From Adenanthera pavonina (lineage: Eukaryota; Streptophyta; Magnoliopsida; Fabales; Fabaceae): DNA of 64,000 nucleotides. Below are positions 24,043 through 36,299 of the stretch, in pieces. Each line of letters starts with the position of its first letter. Positions within the stretch are counted from its first letter, which is position 1. Made by a program: the position numbers and the translations under genes. The notes below the pieces were generated by a model. It saw nothing but the letters and a program-made list of their open reading frames with translations. It was not told the DNA's origin and ran no database searches. The DNA lies in contig JAIVEN010000001.1 of assembly GCA_026686845.1 (NCBI GenBank), forward strand, positions 32,232,001 to 32,296,000. The letters are read 5' to 3'.

Positions 24043-24670
24043 TAGGGGTGGACGCTGCAATAAATTATTGGAGGGGCCAAATTTATTTTAAAATTTTTAT
24101 TTTTAATATTTAATTATTATTATTATTATTATAATTATTAATTTTTAAAAATGATTTTATAAACTAAAAAGTTTCTAAGATAAAAAATTATGTAAGATAC
24201 AAAAAATCTAAAAAGTGTAGGCAATAAAACTATATATTTAATATATTAATTCTAAAAGAATTTATGAAATGTTCATATTTTTATTACATTTTTGTACATC
24301 ATTCCATATTGATGATTTTAAAATTAGGATAGATCTTTAAATTTTATATAAACTTTAAAAAAAGTATATATTTGATATAATTAAACTAATCTTAAATATT
24401 TTTAAAATTAAGTGTAAAATGAATTATATATATTTGTGTTTATCTATATATTTAGTGTTTAAAGAGAAGGAATTATGAGTTGAACGGGAGAATATGATAA
24501 TTTGGGTTTTTGTGTGGGGTGGAGAAGGGACCAAAGTAATAAATTTCTTTGGCTGCTTTCTTAATTTATATACTATACTATATATATGTATGTATGTATG
24601 TATATAAAGGCTAGAGGATGAGTTTGGGAGGGGCCACAGCCCCCTTGGCTATAATATGTGTCAACCTCTG
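24043..24670. mobile_element. Non-autonomous hAT element, 628 bp
   Basis: Flanked by perfect 8 bp duplications GGCAAGAG (24035-24042 and 24671-24678). The ends are imperfect inverted repeats: TAGGGGTGGACGC on the left against CAGAGGTTGACAC read inward from the right, with GGGGCC motifs further in at both ends. An 8 bp TSD and TAGGGGTGG/CAGAGGT ends are typical of the hAT superfamily. The interior is AT-rich, has a (TATG)n tract near 24585-24603 and no transposase. It sits inside the zinc-finger gene. Confidence 0.82.
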
Positions 24671-24753
24671 GGCAAGAGGGAGCTACTCTCCCCTATGTTT
24701 CTTTCATCTTTTGATCCCAAACCATGTAACCCTACCTCCATGTTGCTCCCGTC

Positions 24754-26413
24754 TGTTGGATAAGCTGGCTTTCCAAGAGGGGAGGTGAATTCGAAAGATT
24801 ATAAATTTTTCTGCAAAACGTCAAGAAAGTGAAGGAAGCAAAGAGTGATGGTAAAACAGAATATAAACAAATAAACAGTAAAAGTAGTAGTAGGGAAGAA
24901 AAGACTCAGATATTTATCCTAGTTTGGTCTTTCAACTTGACTTATGTCCAGTTCCTAAGTCACCACTTGAGATTTTCCACTATTCTGCAAAAATTCAGTG
25001 GGGCTTCTTGCAAATGCCTCAGTACACAGATGATACTCTATTTCTAGAGCTCACAATTTCACTCTTTGCACTCTCACTGAGTGCTTTCCCAATCCCTTGT
25101 GATATCCCCTCACAAGAAAATCTTTCTTCCAGATGAAGATAAGATTGTTTACAATGAATAAACTCTCTTAATCAGAGTGTATATGAAAGTTAAAGTACAA
25201 ATATTGAAGCAAGTGAGAGTAGGGGACTTTAAGTAGATGATTTGGCAGAGTTTCAATATTTACAAAGTAAAATCGTTACCCACATCTTCAAATGAATCTA
25301 TTTATAGATTTCTGCCCCAACTATACGTTAGATACAAGATCTAGCCGTTAGAGATGTTACCCAACGGTTACTCTGAGAAACTATCCCTTTACCAACCGCA
25401 TTTAATGCTTCTGACACTCAAAGTTTGAATTTCAATTGGTCAACAGACGAATTTCACAGAAACTGAAAGTTACAGTCTTTAACGTTGAACTCCCGAAGTT
25501 CGTCTCTCATGAAGCAAAATTTGAATTTTCATCTTTAGAAATTGATTCTATGTTGGAACATACGAATTTTCATGTTTAAAGTCATTCTATTAAGTGTGAA
25601 TAGTAATTTCAATTTGCTACAGTGCCTTCAAAATTTGAATTTTGGAACCCCAAAATTCGTCTGTCAGAAGCTGGTTCAATGAGGCACAATAGTTCATCAA
25701 TTCGAAATTCGAATTTTCAAGGGCAAAGTTCATCTGTCAGAGAGACTTCTTTTCAGACTTACTTTAACATTCCAATTTTTGAATATTATCATTCATATGT
25801 CAACATATCAATACAACAGACTCATAGGCTTTGTTTCTGAAATTCAAATTTTTAAGTTCAAAGTTTGTCTATCAGTGAGCAATTTTAAAGCTCTTTTTGA
25901 ACTTGTTTTCAGATGAACTTTGACATGTTCTCAGATGAATTTTTCATTTTTCATAAGTTGCATTTTATCTGAAATTCAAATTTTCAAAAGCCAAAGTTTG
26001 TCTGTCATTGAAAGCTTTTTTCAGATACGTATCAAAATTCAAATTTCTCAAGTCAAAATTCGTCTGTTAGAGAAACCTCTTTTCAAACTTGTTCATTTTC
26101 AATATGAAATTCGAATTTCCAAAGGCAAAGTTCGAATTTTCAAAACAGTATATCAGTATAAACCTTTCAAACTTCATCTGTTGGTGGGTGTTTTTCAAAT
26201 ATTTCATGAATTAACATAGAATTAAGTTTTTAAAACATCTTTTCACCAAATCAAAGTCTTCTACTTAAATTAAAACATTACTAAACATTCTACATCTATT
26301 CTTGCACTAATTTCTCCAGAATTCCTTCACTTGAAACCTTTTGTACGCCTTTGATATCTTTACTCCAAGCTCTTGAAGGTTGGTTTGGGATCATCAAAAC
26401 ACTTGATTCAACA
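24754..26413 (-). repeat. 3' LTR of Sirevirus B
   Basis: Runs from TGTTGGATAAGC to TTGATTCAACA, 1660 bp, next to the polypurine tract. It has a palindromic U3 array at 25430-26190 and an intact TATA box (CTATAAATAG, minus strand) near 25300. Confidence 0.9.
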
Positions 26414-26427
26414 TTCTCCCCCTTTTT
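26414..26427 (-). other. Polypurine tract of Sirevirus B
   Basis: Minus-strand AAAAAGGGGGAGAA abutting the LTR. Extra copies lie at 26483-26490 and, within the third ORF, 26795-26809. Confidence 0.85.
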
Positions 26428-26709
26428 GATGATGACAAAATAACTTATAAACTGGATTAGTACTTGGGTTTGCTTTAACAAGCTCCCCCTCAACATATGC
26501 ATTATAATCCAAAAGATATCACATATAGTAGATCAAGTAAAGAGATTTATTAGTTCATTTAAAGTCCAACAAGAACAGTTTATTGCAATCAAGGAGTTCT
26601 TTCATTTCATCAAATGTTACTTTACAATAATGCAAAAAATACAGAAACACAGTACACAACAACAGAAACACAAAACAACACTACAAGAGGACCCAAGCAT
26701 AAGTTCTAA

Positions 26710-28907
26710 TCACTTTTTCTTTGACTTGGTCTTCTTGCTGTAGGATTTTCTTGAATGCTCTGCAGCAAACTTTCTAGTTCCAGTTTGCTCACTCTTCTCC
26801 CCCTTTTTGGCATTATTGGGAACGTGAACAAAATCAGCAGGAGGAGGGATCTGAGACACTAGAATAGCTTGAAGAGGCACAGGGACAAATGACATTTCTG
26901 GATTGAGCATTGGCAAGGGCTCAGAAACTTTAGAACTTGTGTCTTCATCTTCATCATTAGAAATCTCAAGAAGTACAGAAATTTCTTGCCTTGTAACTGC
27001 CAATTATGCTCTTCTTTCCTGCGAGAAACCATAGTATGTAACAGATGAGGGAGCAGGAGGAGGAAACATTTCTTCAAGCCTTCTTCTCTGAGCTTCCAAG
27101 AGAGCATTGTGTGCAATGGCTTCCAAATCAACAAAAGGCATAATGCTTCTTTCATCATTTAGGGCAACCTGCATGAATGGTGAAGTGGAGATGCCTGCCA
27201 TTAATCTTTCTACTTGCTCAGATTCTTGCTGGGACAAGATTGACTCTTGAGCATCTGCTTGAATGGGGTCATGAGCGCTTGAATCCTGAGGGCCTTCTTC
27301 TTCCATACCATAGTCCAAGGGAGGACCAGGACTTGGTGTGCTCAGTGTACCAGCAACCTTGGTATCATCTACAGCATCATCATGCTTAGAAGAGGCTAGC
27401 TCAAATGGACTTGGAGGGTCAAGAGTTGGAGACTCAGCAGGCTCAGAAAATGCTGGCTGAGGTGGAGTTGATGTGCCAAGAATGGCATTTCGAATGTCTT
27501 CATATGCATCAACAACCACTTTCATGTTCTTGGCCAACTGGTGGATCTGATCATGCAGATGGGCAAACTTGGCATTTTGCTCATCCCTGATGCTTAGTAT
27601 GAGTGTAGACAAACTGTCATACAACTCAGTGATCTTGATTGGCTTGGCACGAGAGGAGGGAGTAGATGGAATATGAGCAGGCAGAGATGGAGATGGGACA
27701 GGCTGAGAAGGCTGAGGAATAGGTTTTGTAGGAGCCTCAAAGGTACCTTCTTGCCATAGGGAGGTAGCTTCATCAAAGAAGAGATCTTCAAATTTTCCTG
27801 CTCCCTTCCCAATCCATCTTCCATCTTTTCTTTCAATTCCCAATCTTTGTAGCTCCTTTTCCTTGAAAATCTTAGTGGGCTTCCCTTTCCCCTTCTCAAG
27901 GTGTTGAATTCTAGCATATTGTAGAATCTTGGAAATGATTGCTGCATAGGGGAGTGTAAAGTCTTTCCTCTGATCCTTTGCCTAATCATGCGTTGGAGTA
28001 TGATATGTCCCATGTTGATAAGCTTCCTATGCAGGATTGCTGCCATTACATGTGCCTCTGCCCTTGTGATCAAATTGAAGCTACCTCCTCTGTTGAAGAT
28101 AATCCTAAACACTATGTAGTGTAGGATCTTTACTTGAGCACTGAGGTCAGTGGGCTTCAGCAAGTTTGTTGATGGCCTATTCTCTTTTCTTCTGAACAAT
28201 GTGTTCAGGATTGTGCTATCCTTGTAGTTTAGAAAGAGGCCACCTTCTTCATCAGTAGTTTCTGCCTCATCCATATATCCTGAGGTAGTGATGTCAATCT
28301 TAAGGCCATCTTGCCCTGGAATTTCCAATACTTCATTAAGAGTTTCATCTGTAAGCCAGATGGTCCTTGATCTTAGATTGACCTCCCACTTCTTCTTCTT
28401 GCTGTTGTACTTCAGGGAGGCATACCATGTCTTAACCACTTTATCATTATACCTCTCCAGTATCTCTAACAGATTCTTATATCTTATCATCCATAGACCA
28501 GCATCAAAATTATTTGAGAATAAGAAATCTTCCATGTTCACACAATGAGGCTTTATTACCTTTTTGCTTACAAACTTGGTCGAGTATTCCTCCTAAATCT
28601 GAGGAGTGCTCCACAATGGCATTGTTGTGAGTTGGTATTCTCCAGATTCAGTATTGGAGGAGGAAGTGGAAGCAACAGCAGTAGTAGTAGGAACATGAAC
28701 CGAAGGATCTGTTTTCTTCAAAGAAAATGGTCCAGTTTTCTTTGATTCTGTCTTTGGGGTTGTTTTCTGTCTTTTGGAGGGAGTTGCTTTGCTTGATTCA
28801 GCTTTTCTCTTTGGTTTTTCACCCTCCTTTGAGGCATATTGAGATTTAACAGTTCTCTTCGGTCGTGCCTCTCCATTTCCAACTTCTGGATTCTTTACTC
28901 TAGCCAT
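26710..28907 (-). pseudogene. Sirevirus B third ORF, broken
   Basis: Starts at the ATG at 28907 (MARVKNP, as in A) and ends at TGA 26710. It is broken by a stop at 28593 after WSTPQI, by a frameshift near 27990 just past ILQRMI, and by a stop at 27004. The order of parts is as in A: Lys-rich N-terminus, conserved NFDAGLW to GLKIDI block, Pro/Ser/Glu-rich middle, and a Lys-rich end (KTKSKKK). The conserved block aligns closely to A, so the protein was probably under selection when the family was active. Function unknown; no membrane segment seen. Confidence 0.8.
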
Positions 28908-29903
28908 TTACGTGGATGAATGTTTCAGAATGAAGCTGAGAATGAGTTTATAGGATGTGAAAAGGAGTTTAAATGGTAGGAAATGAAGATTTATGATCAG
29001 AATTGAAGAGCATTGAAGAGAGAATTTGAACAGACTCAGAGAAGAGATGAATAGGGTTACATCTAGTCACAGGAAAACCGTCAGTTTTAACTTGTGTAAC
29101 CGCCTAACAGACAAATTTTGAGGGGTTAAAATTCGAACTTCGAGCAGTTGCATATCAAACCATTTAGCAAGGCTTACTGACATACGAATTTTCTTTTGAA
29201 AGTTTGTTTGATAGAGGCTTGGTCCAAGCAGCACAAGAAGAACAAACAAACTTTGTTTCAACATAGTTCAAATTTTGAATAATAGGCAACAAGCAATAAC
29301 TAAAACAACAAACAACAAACAAATTATACACAAGAAAATTTGTCTTTCAGAGATTCAACATTGTGAGCATGTTTCAACAGACGAATTTTGAATCAGAAAT
29401 TTGAATTTCTGCACTTTGTAAAGGTTCTCCAACATGCGTATATTAAGAAATAGACATTCGTATAATCATCATGTTGGACAAAAATAACATTGAAACTTTT
29501 ATTATTGAAAATTTGAACTTTCAAATACCAAGGGACGAATTTCATGGGACCACCGAGAACTGTTACAATGTAAACCAAGCTGAAGTTCATCTGATGGACA
29601 TCTGAATTCGAATGTTGAGCAAGCCGACTTGTTCAAAAACACAATTTATCAAGGAAATTCATCTAACACACGGCTAAGATGCGAATTTCAACTTTAAAAA
29701 CTAACCAAATGGATCCAGAACTCGGATTTCTTGTTGTCTCTTTCACCTTTTGATTGTTCCATTTTGATTTGCTCCATTTTTCATATCTATTATCATTTAA
29801 ACTCATGAGGAACACCTACAACTTACATTAAACTTACTCCGATGTTAAAGTTAGAATTAAATCAATGTTAGAAATTCTAAAATAGATTGATACAGAAATT
29901 TAC
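28908..29903 (-). promoter_or_regulatory. U3-like spacer of Sirevirus B
   Basis: Same position and words as the spacer in A (ACGAATTTTGAA, AAAATTCGAA), with the TATA-like CTATAAACT at 28945-28953 about 40 bp before the third-ORF start. Confidence 0.5.
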
Positions 29904-32900
29904 TTACAGTTTATTAGGATTTACCATACCCAATTCTCTTCTGATTTTACAATGCCTATCTTCTGAAAGAGGCTTTATCAAGATGTCAGCAACTTGATCT
30001 TCTATAAGGATGTATTCTAATCTGATCTCTCCCTTCAGAACATGATCTCTTATGAAGTAGTGCCTAGCTTCAATATGCTTCGTCCTTGAATGCATGATTG
30101 GATTCTTTGTGATATTAATGGCACTTTGGTTGTCACACTGACAAGCCATGTCGAGGGCTGTACAATTTAATACTAGGTGCAAATGATTTGTAGTATAGGT
30201 GCAACCTAGGTCGTGTTCTAAGAGAGGCAACTGGTAATATGCGAGTAAGAGATTGTGAATTTCTAAGTTAAAATGATGCACCTAAATGATAATAATAATA
30301 AAAATAATAATAATAATGCAAAAATTAAAATTGAAACTAAACAAAACTAACTAAATTAAAAAGCAACTGAAATGTTAATCTAAACTATTCCTAAATAAAA
30401 TGAAATGCAAACTAAACTAACTAAATTAAAAAGCAACTGAAAATGCAAACTAATTATTACTTTCTTTAAGAAATGCAATGCAAACTATTTAATATGAAAA
30501 TGTCAATTATCAACTAAGATTTTGGGGGGTTGTTTTTAATTCAAAGTTAAACCAAATTAAAATAAATAAATAATTAAAATAAGAACTAAACAAGGATTAA
30601 AATAAAACAAGTTATCAATTTTGGAAAATATGGATCATTCATGGGCTTGACAAGTAATTTGGGTCTATCATAGTTTGAGTCCAATTAAAATAGGAATATG
30701 TAAGTTCTTAATTAAGCAAATTAATTAGATTAAACACTTAATTACCTCAAGTATAATCTAAATAATTAATTAATTCTAGATACCTCTAGTTGTTAATTAA
30801 TTATCTAGAATTAGTCTAATCTAATTAATTAAACTTAACCTCATGTTAATTGAGTTTATGTTAAATTTGGAAAATTGGATATAATTATCTAATTAAACCA
30901 AATTAGATAATTAACTCCCTAATTATGCAGCACTAACCATAACATTATCTAGATTGCATCACAACCCAATGAATTAATCAAGATAACACCAAATTGGGCA
31001 AAATACACAAAATTCCAGATCTGAAACAAGCTTAAATCCAACTCAAATCAACATTAATAATGTATACAATGCATTCTAAACTCAAATCCAGTCTCCAATC
31101 ATCAAAATATTTATAAATTTTTATCAATCTTAACTTAGAAAACCTAAGATAAAATCAAATAAAATTCAGAAAAATAAAGATGATAAAAGAAAACTTCCCA
31201 TTCCTTCATTTATGCTCTAATCAAGCTCAAGTCCCAAACTCTTTGCCTTGCCTCATGAAAGACCCACAAACACTCTAGCTCCTCATTTGAACAAAAATGG
31301 CTCCAATGGAAATCAAGAGAAATTCGGCCATGGTAAGCTTATAACAGAACGTCGGTTGCTCTATTTGTAAATGGTGTAGACAAGCAAGACACCCATAGCT
31401 TCAAGCTTCCTAATCTCCCATGGTGAAATTCGGCCAATTGGAGAAGAGATGGAAAGATGAAGGATCTTGGTAGAATAATGGAGAGGAAGTAGGGGGAAAA
31501 TGGGATAATGAAGAAAATTTGTGGTACAATGGAGGAATATTACCAAAAATGGAAGGAATTTGTGAAGGAATGGATGACGACGCGGAGTTTCTGAAAGAGG
31601 AGAAAAAAAATGAGATGAACAGAGGGCTGTCGGCTGTGTTCTCTCCGAGAGTGACGAGGGGAGCTGTGCAAAAAGAAAGAAAATCACCCTAGGCCACGTT
31701 TGGTTTTCAGAAAATCCCCCAGAAAGTGTTATCTGAACTAATTAAAATAAAAACTGATATAAATGGATAATTAAAAATAAGGGAAGATGGATTAGTTGGG
31801 AAAATAAATTTCCTATAAAATTCCTCCTCTCTAATGATCAAAACACCCTTCAAAATTTTAATCTTTATGGACCATAACCTGCAAGAAAATATTGCATCAG
31901 ATAGATTATATTCCCAATTAAATAAATGCAGATTAAATTTTGATCTAAGAGAATTAAATTAATCATGGGATAAAATTTAAGTTTAATTTGGAGGAAAATT
32001 ATTAGTAAAAAAAATAATAAAATACTAAAAAGAAATTCCCAAAGTTCTTTTAACAATTTTACCCAAAAAGGGGTCAATTCTGAATCATTTCAGTAATCAC
32101 AATAAAATCATAAATGACCCATAATTACAATGAGAATTATTAAATAAAATATAATGGAAGAATTAAATTCTTGGAATAATTTAGAAAATAAAAATAATTA
32201 AAATTTAAACTTAATTTTCAAAAATTATCCCAAAATTCTCATTTATTTCAAATTAAGGCTAATTTCCTAAATATCATATAAATCACACAAAATTAGCCAA
32301 AATTCAACATTAAAAATGGTTAAATAAAGGGAATAAAAATAATAAAAATCATGATTATCACACACATTATAGGTATTTCTTTTATCTCAATCTCAAGATC
32401 TTCAAGCTGCTGTTTCATCCAGATGACTTGGGCACAACAGCTTCCTACTGCAACATATTCAACTTCTGCCATGCATAAGGCCATACTGTTTTGCTTCCTA
32501 CTAAACCATGAAACCAAGGATCCTCCAAGAAACTGACATGTTCCACTTGTACTTTTTCTGTCAGTTTTAAATCCTGCAAAGTCAGCATCAGTGTATCCTT
32601 TCAAATCTTCTCCATTGCCCTTAGGATACCAAAGACCCATCTGTGATGTTCCAATTAGATATCTAAAAATACGTTTTACAGCAGTTGCATGGGTTTCTTT
32701 GGGGCATGATTGAAATCTTGCACACATGCAGACACTGAACATAATGTTAGGTCTACTGGCAGTTAGGTATAGCAGAGATCCAATCATTCTTCTATACTGG
32801 GTTATGTCAAACATTTTACCCTCTTCATCCATATCCAGTTTGGTTGCAGTGGCCATAGGTATTCCCATTGGCTTAGCATTCTCCATACCAAACTTTTCAG

Positions 32901-35900
32901 CAATTCTTTCAGATACTTGGATTGATTAAGAAAGATGCCATCATCACACTACTTGATTTCCAATCCAAGGAAGAAGTTAAGCTCGCCCATCATGGACATT
33001 TTGAATTCTCCCTGCATAAGCTTAGAAAAATTCTTGCAAAGAGATTCATTAGTAGCACCAAATATAATATCATCAACATAGATTTGAACAATAAGTAAAT
33101 CTTTATTTTCTTTCTTAGTGAATAAAGTTGTATCAACTTTTCCTCTGTTGAACCCTTTTTTAGTTAGAAAATTACTTAATCTTTCATACCATGCTCTAGG
33201 AGCTTGCTTTAAACCGTAAAGGGCTTTCTTTAGTTTATAGCCATGGTTTGGTTTTGTAGAGTCCTCAAAGCCTGGAGATTGGTCTACTTAAACTTCTTCC
33301 ATGATATATTCATTAAGAAAAGCACTCTTCACATCCATTTGATATAACATAATATTTTTCATGCATGCATATGCTAACAGAATTCTAATTGCTTCTAATC
33401 TAGCAACTGGAGCAAAGGTTTCTTCAAAATCAATTCCTTCTTATTGATTATATCCTTTGGTAACCAATCTAGCTTTATTTCTGATTATTAATCCAAATTC
33501 ATAAAGCTTATTTCTAAAAATCCATTTGGTGCTAATGACAGGATGATCTTTGGGCTGGGTACTAAATCTCAAACTTGATTTCTTTCAAATTGATTCAACT
33601 TATCTTACATAGCTAAAATCCAGTATTCATTAGTTAAGGCTTCTTCAGTACATTTAGGTTCAATTTGAGAAATAAAAGCATAGTTTATCATTTGATCCCT
33701 TACTATTTTTTTGTTTTAACTTTCTCTTGAACATCCCCTATCACTTGATCAACAGGATGATTCCTTTGATATCTCTAAGCTCTAGGGAGTTTCTTGAGAC
33801 ATGTCTTCATTATATTCATCCTCAAAGTCTTTCTCCTGAATATCTTTCTCTATGTCAATAGATTCAGATATTTTTGGAGGTTCAATTTTACTTTCATCAG
33901 ATAGATCTAAATTTTTAAAGTTTGAAATAAGATCATCCTCATCAGTGACATGTTTGGAAACAGTTTCATTTTCAATCAATACTACATGCACAGATTCTGC
34001 TACTAATTTAGACTTTTTATTAAAAACTCTATATGCCTTACTTATACTAGAGTAGCTCAGAAATATACCTTCATCAGATTTGGCATCAAACTTACCCAGA
34101 TTCTTCTTTCCATTGTTGTGGATGAAGCACTTGCAGCCGAACACATGTAGATGTGAGAGATTTGGCTTTCTTCCTTTGTACAGCTCATAAGGAATCTTCC
34201 CAAGGATTGGTCTGATGTAGGCCAATTACAAACAGTACCTCTTCAATGGATGTTTCAGGATTCTTCCCCACAATGCCTATGCCAACTATTTTGCCATACT
34301 GATCACCTCCAAAGGTCACCTTTTCTCCTTTCTTGTCTCTAAGGATGATGAACTTCTCCTTATCACCAGTCATATGGCTTGAGCAGGCAATGTCCATATA
34401 CCATTTGTTGCTCCTTTTAGCTTTAAGACAAACCTGCAAAATAAGGTTCATATTTTCTTTTTAGGTACCCAAATTTGCTGGGGTCCTTTTCTGTCAATAG
34501 TCTTTTCCCTAGATACAGATGTACCTTTGGGAACCCATTTAACCTTCCTGTCAAGTCCATTTTTCTTTAAAGTACATGAACTAGAAATATGTCCCTTCTT
34601 GTTACAGAAGTGACAGGTGGTAAAGGGACTGCTGGATTGAGAAGCAGGAAGAAAACAATGCAGATAATATTTTTGTTTTGCATGCTTTGGTTGATCATAA
34701 GATTCAATGTGCCGTGAAATAAGTTCTTTCTTTTTATTGCCACTAGCATGCACAAAATTTCTCATATATACATTTTGATTCTTTTTCCTAATCTTTTCTT
34801 TGGCTGTACAAGGATCATAGCTAAGTCCAGCCTTTCCCTGTGATATTCTTTGGCTTCCCATTAAAGCAAACAACATGTCTTTTCCTTTAGTGAGTCTAGA
34901 TATGCTTTTTACCAGATAGTCATTAGTTTGTTTTGATTCAATGCATGATTTACAGCAAGCAAATTCAGTAAGCAGAGAAGCAATTTCAGAAATGTTGCAT
35001 TGAGATTATAGTTTGTTAATATTTTTTCTTAGCTTGCTTAAGTTCTTTGGTAGTCTTAACAAACTCATCATGCAATTCATGAATTGCATCCAGTAATTCA
35101 GAATAGGAAGGTTCAGATTCATATACCTCATCCTCTTGATCACTGTTGGATGGAGTTTCAACTTCTTCAGATGCAAGAACCATTAGACAAATGTTAGCAA
35201 TCTCATCTTCATCATCTTCTTCCTCATCTGAGCTATTGCCCCAGATTGATGAGATGTAAGCTCTTTTCTTCTTGACTTTGTCTGCTGCTTTCTTTTCCTT
35301 TTCCTACTTCTTGAGGAATTGTGGGCAATTCCATTTGATGTGTCCCTACTTCTTGCACTCGTAGCAGTTTACTGGTTCTTTTCCTTCTCTCTTACTATCT
35401 CCAGCTATTCCTTTCTTGAAGAATTTCTTGCTTCTTTTCTTATTGTAAAATCTTCCAAATTTTCTGACCATTATAGCCAGAGTTTTTTCATCTAACTCAT
35501 CACCATTGTCAGACTCTTTTTCTTTCTACTCAGCAGCTTTTAGAACAAGACCCTTCTTCTTTTTGTCTTGTCCAGCCTCTTTGAGAGCCTTTATCTTTCC
35601 TTCGTATTCCTCGAGGCTACCAAAGAGGGCTGTGAAAGACGCCATTGATTCTCCTCTGGCTTCCTCTATTGCAGTTACTTTGGGTTGCCATTCTAGAGGA
35701 AGAGCTCTGAGGATCTTTCTGACTTTTTCTGCCTGAGTGTACTCTTTGTCCAGACTCTTCAGTTGATTCACAATGAGGGTGAATCTCTTCTGTAGCTCTT
35801 CTACGCTTTCTCCTTCAGCCATTCTGAAGCTTTCATGTTCACCTATGTAGGTGTTCAATTTGTTTTATCTTACTCCAGTTGTTCTTTCGTGAGCAATTTG

Positions 35901-36244
35901 CAAGGTGTGCCATATTTCCTTGGCAGTGGAGCACTGTGAGACCCTGTAGAATTCGTCTTGATTCAATGCACTGACCAAGCAGTGTTTTGCCTTGAAATTC
36001 GCAAGACTCTTCTTCTATCTTCCTTGTTCCATTCAGCTTCTGGCTTCTCTTTGTACTTCCGATCATCCTGCAATGCCATTGGGACAAAATCTCCCTTCTG
36101 GATGACGGACCAGATGTCCAGATCAATTGACTAAAGATAGATTTACATCCTCATCTTCCAGTAACCATAGTGTTCTCCACTGAAGCCAAGTGGTCTATTT
36201 GTATTATTTCCCTTTGGTAGTATGCTTTCTCCAAAGCTAGCTAT
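29904..36244 (-). pseudogene. gag-pol: Sirevirus B gag-pol, degenerate and interrupted
   Basis: The gag start codon is ATA instead of ATG (36244), followed by the same FGES start as A. Knuckle 1 has TAG in place of Gln (CYECKK-stop-GHIKWNC, about 35330-35375). Knuckle 2 CHFCNKKGHISSSC is intact (about 34577-34618). The protease site reads WYMDIACSSHMTG. The integrase zinc region and catalytic core are deleted; only the C-terminal part (SHLHVFGCKCF onward, 34160 down) remains. Reverse transcriptase is recognisable from about 33650 down to 32950 with many lesions. RNase H is split by the 2.2 kb solo LTR, with its end (ITKNPIMHSRTKH to the stop at 29904) on the far side. Confidence 0.9.
30139..32360. 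mobile_element. Solo LTR (probable) inside Sirevirus B RNase H
   Basis: A 2222 bp insert with TGA..TCA ends and a 5 bp duplication CACAC (30134-30138 and 32361-32365). Taking it out restores the RNase H sequence seen in Sirevirus A. It has no pol, primer site or polypurine tract, so a solo LTR left by LTR-LTR recombination fits best. An (AAT)n-like tract lies near its left end. The 31361-31687 open stretch is not convincing as a gene. The lineage is not identifiable from sequence alone. Confidence 0.7.
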
Positions 36245-36285
36245 TGTAATTCCCGGACTGTGAAATCTTTCGATTGGGAATTTGG

Positions 36286-36297
36286 GCTCTGATACCA
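36286..36297 (-). other. Primer binding site of Sirevirus B
   Basis: Minus-strand TGGTATCAGAGC, identical to that of A, two bases inside the 5' LTR. Confidence 0.9.
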
Positions 36298-36299
36298 CT

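Noticed and set aside
29904..30281. 125-codon minus-strand ORF as a gene
   Set aside because: Chimera of Sirevirus B RNase H and the edge of the inserted solo LTR.
31361..31687. 108-codon minus-strand ORF
   Set aside because: Lies in LTR sequence, low complexity, no family resemblance, not testable against a second copy here.
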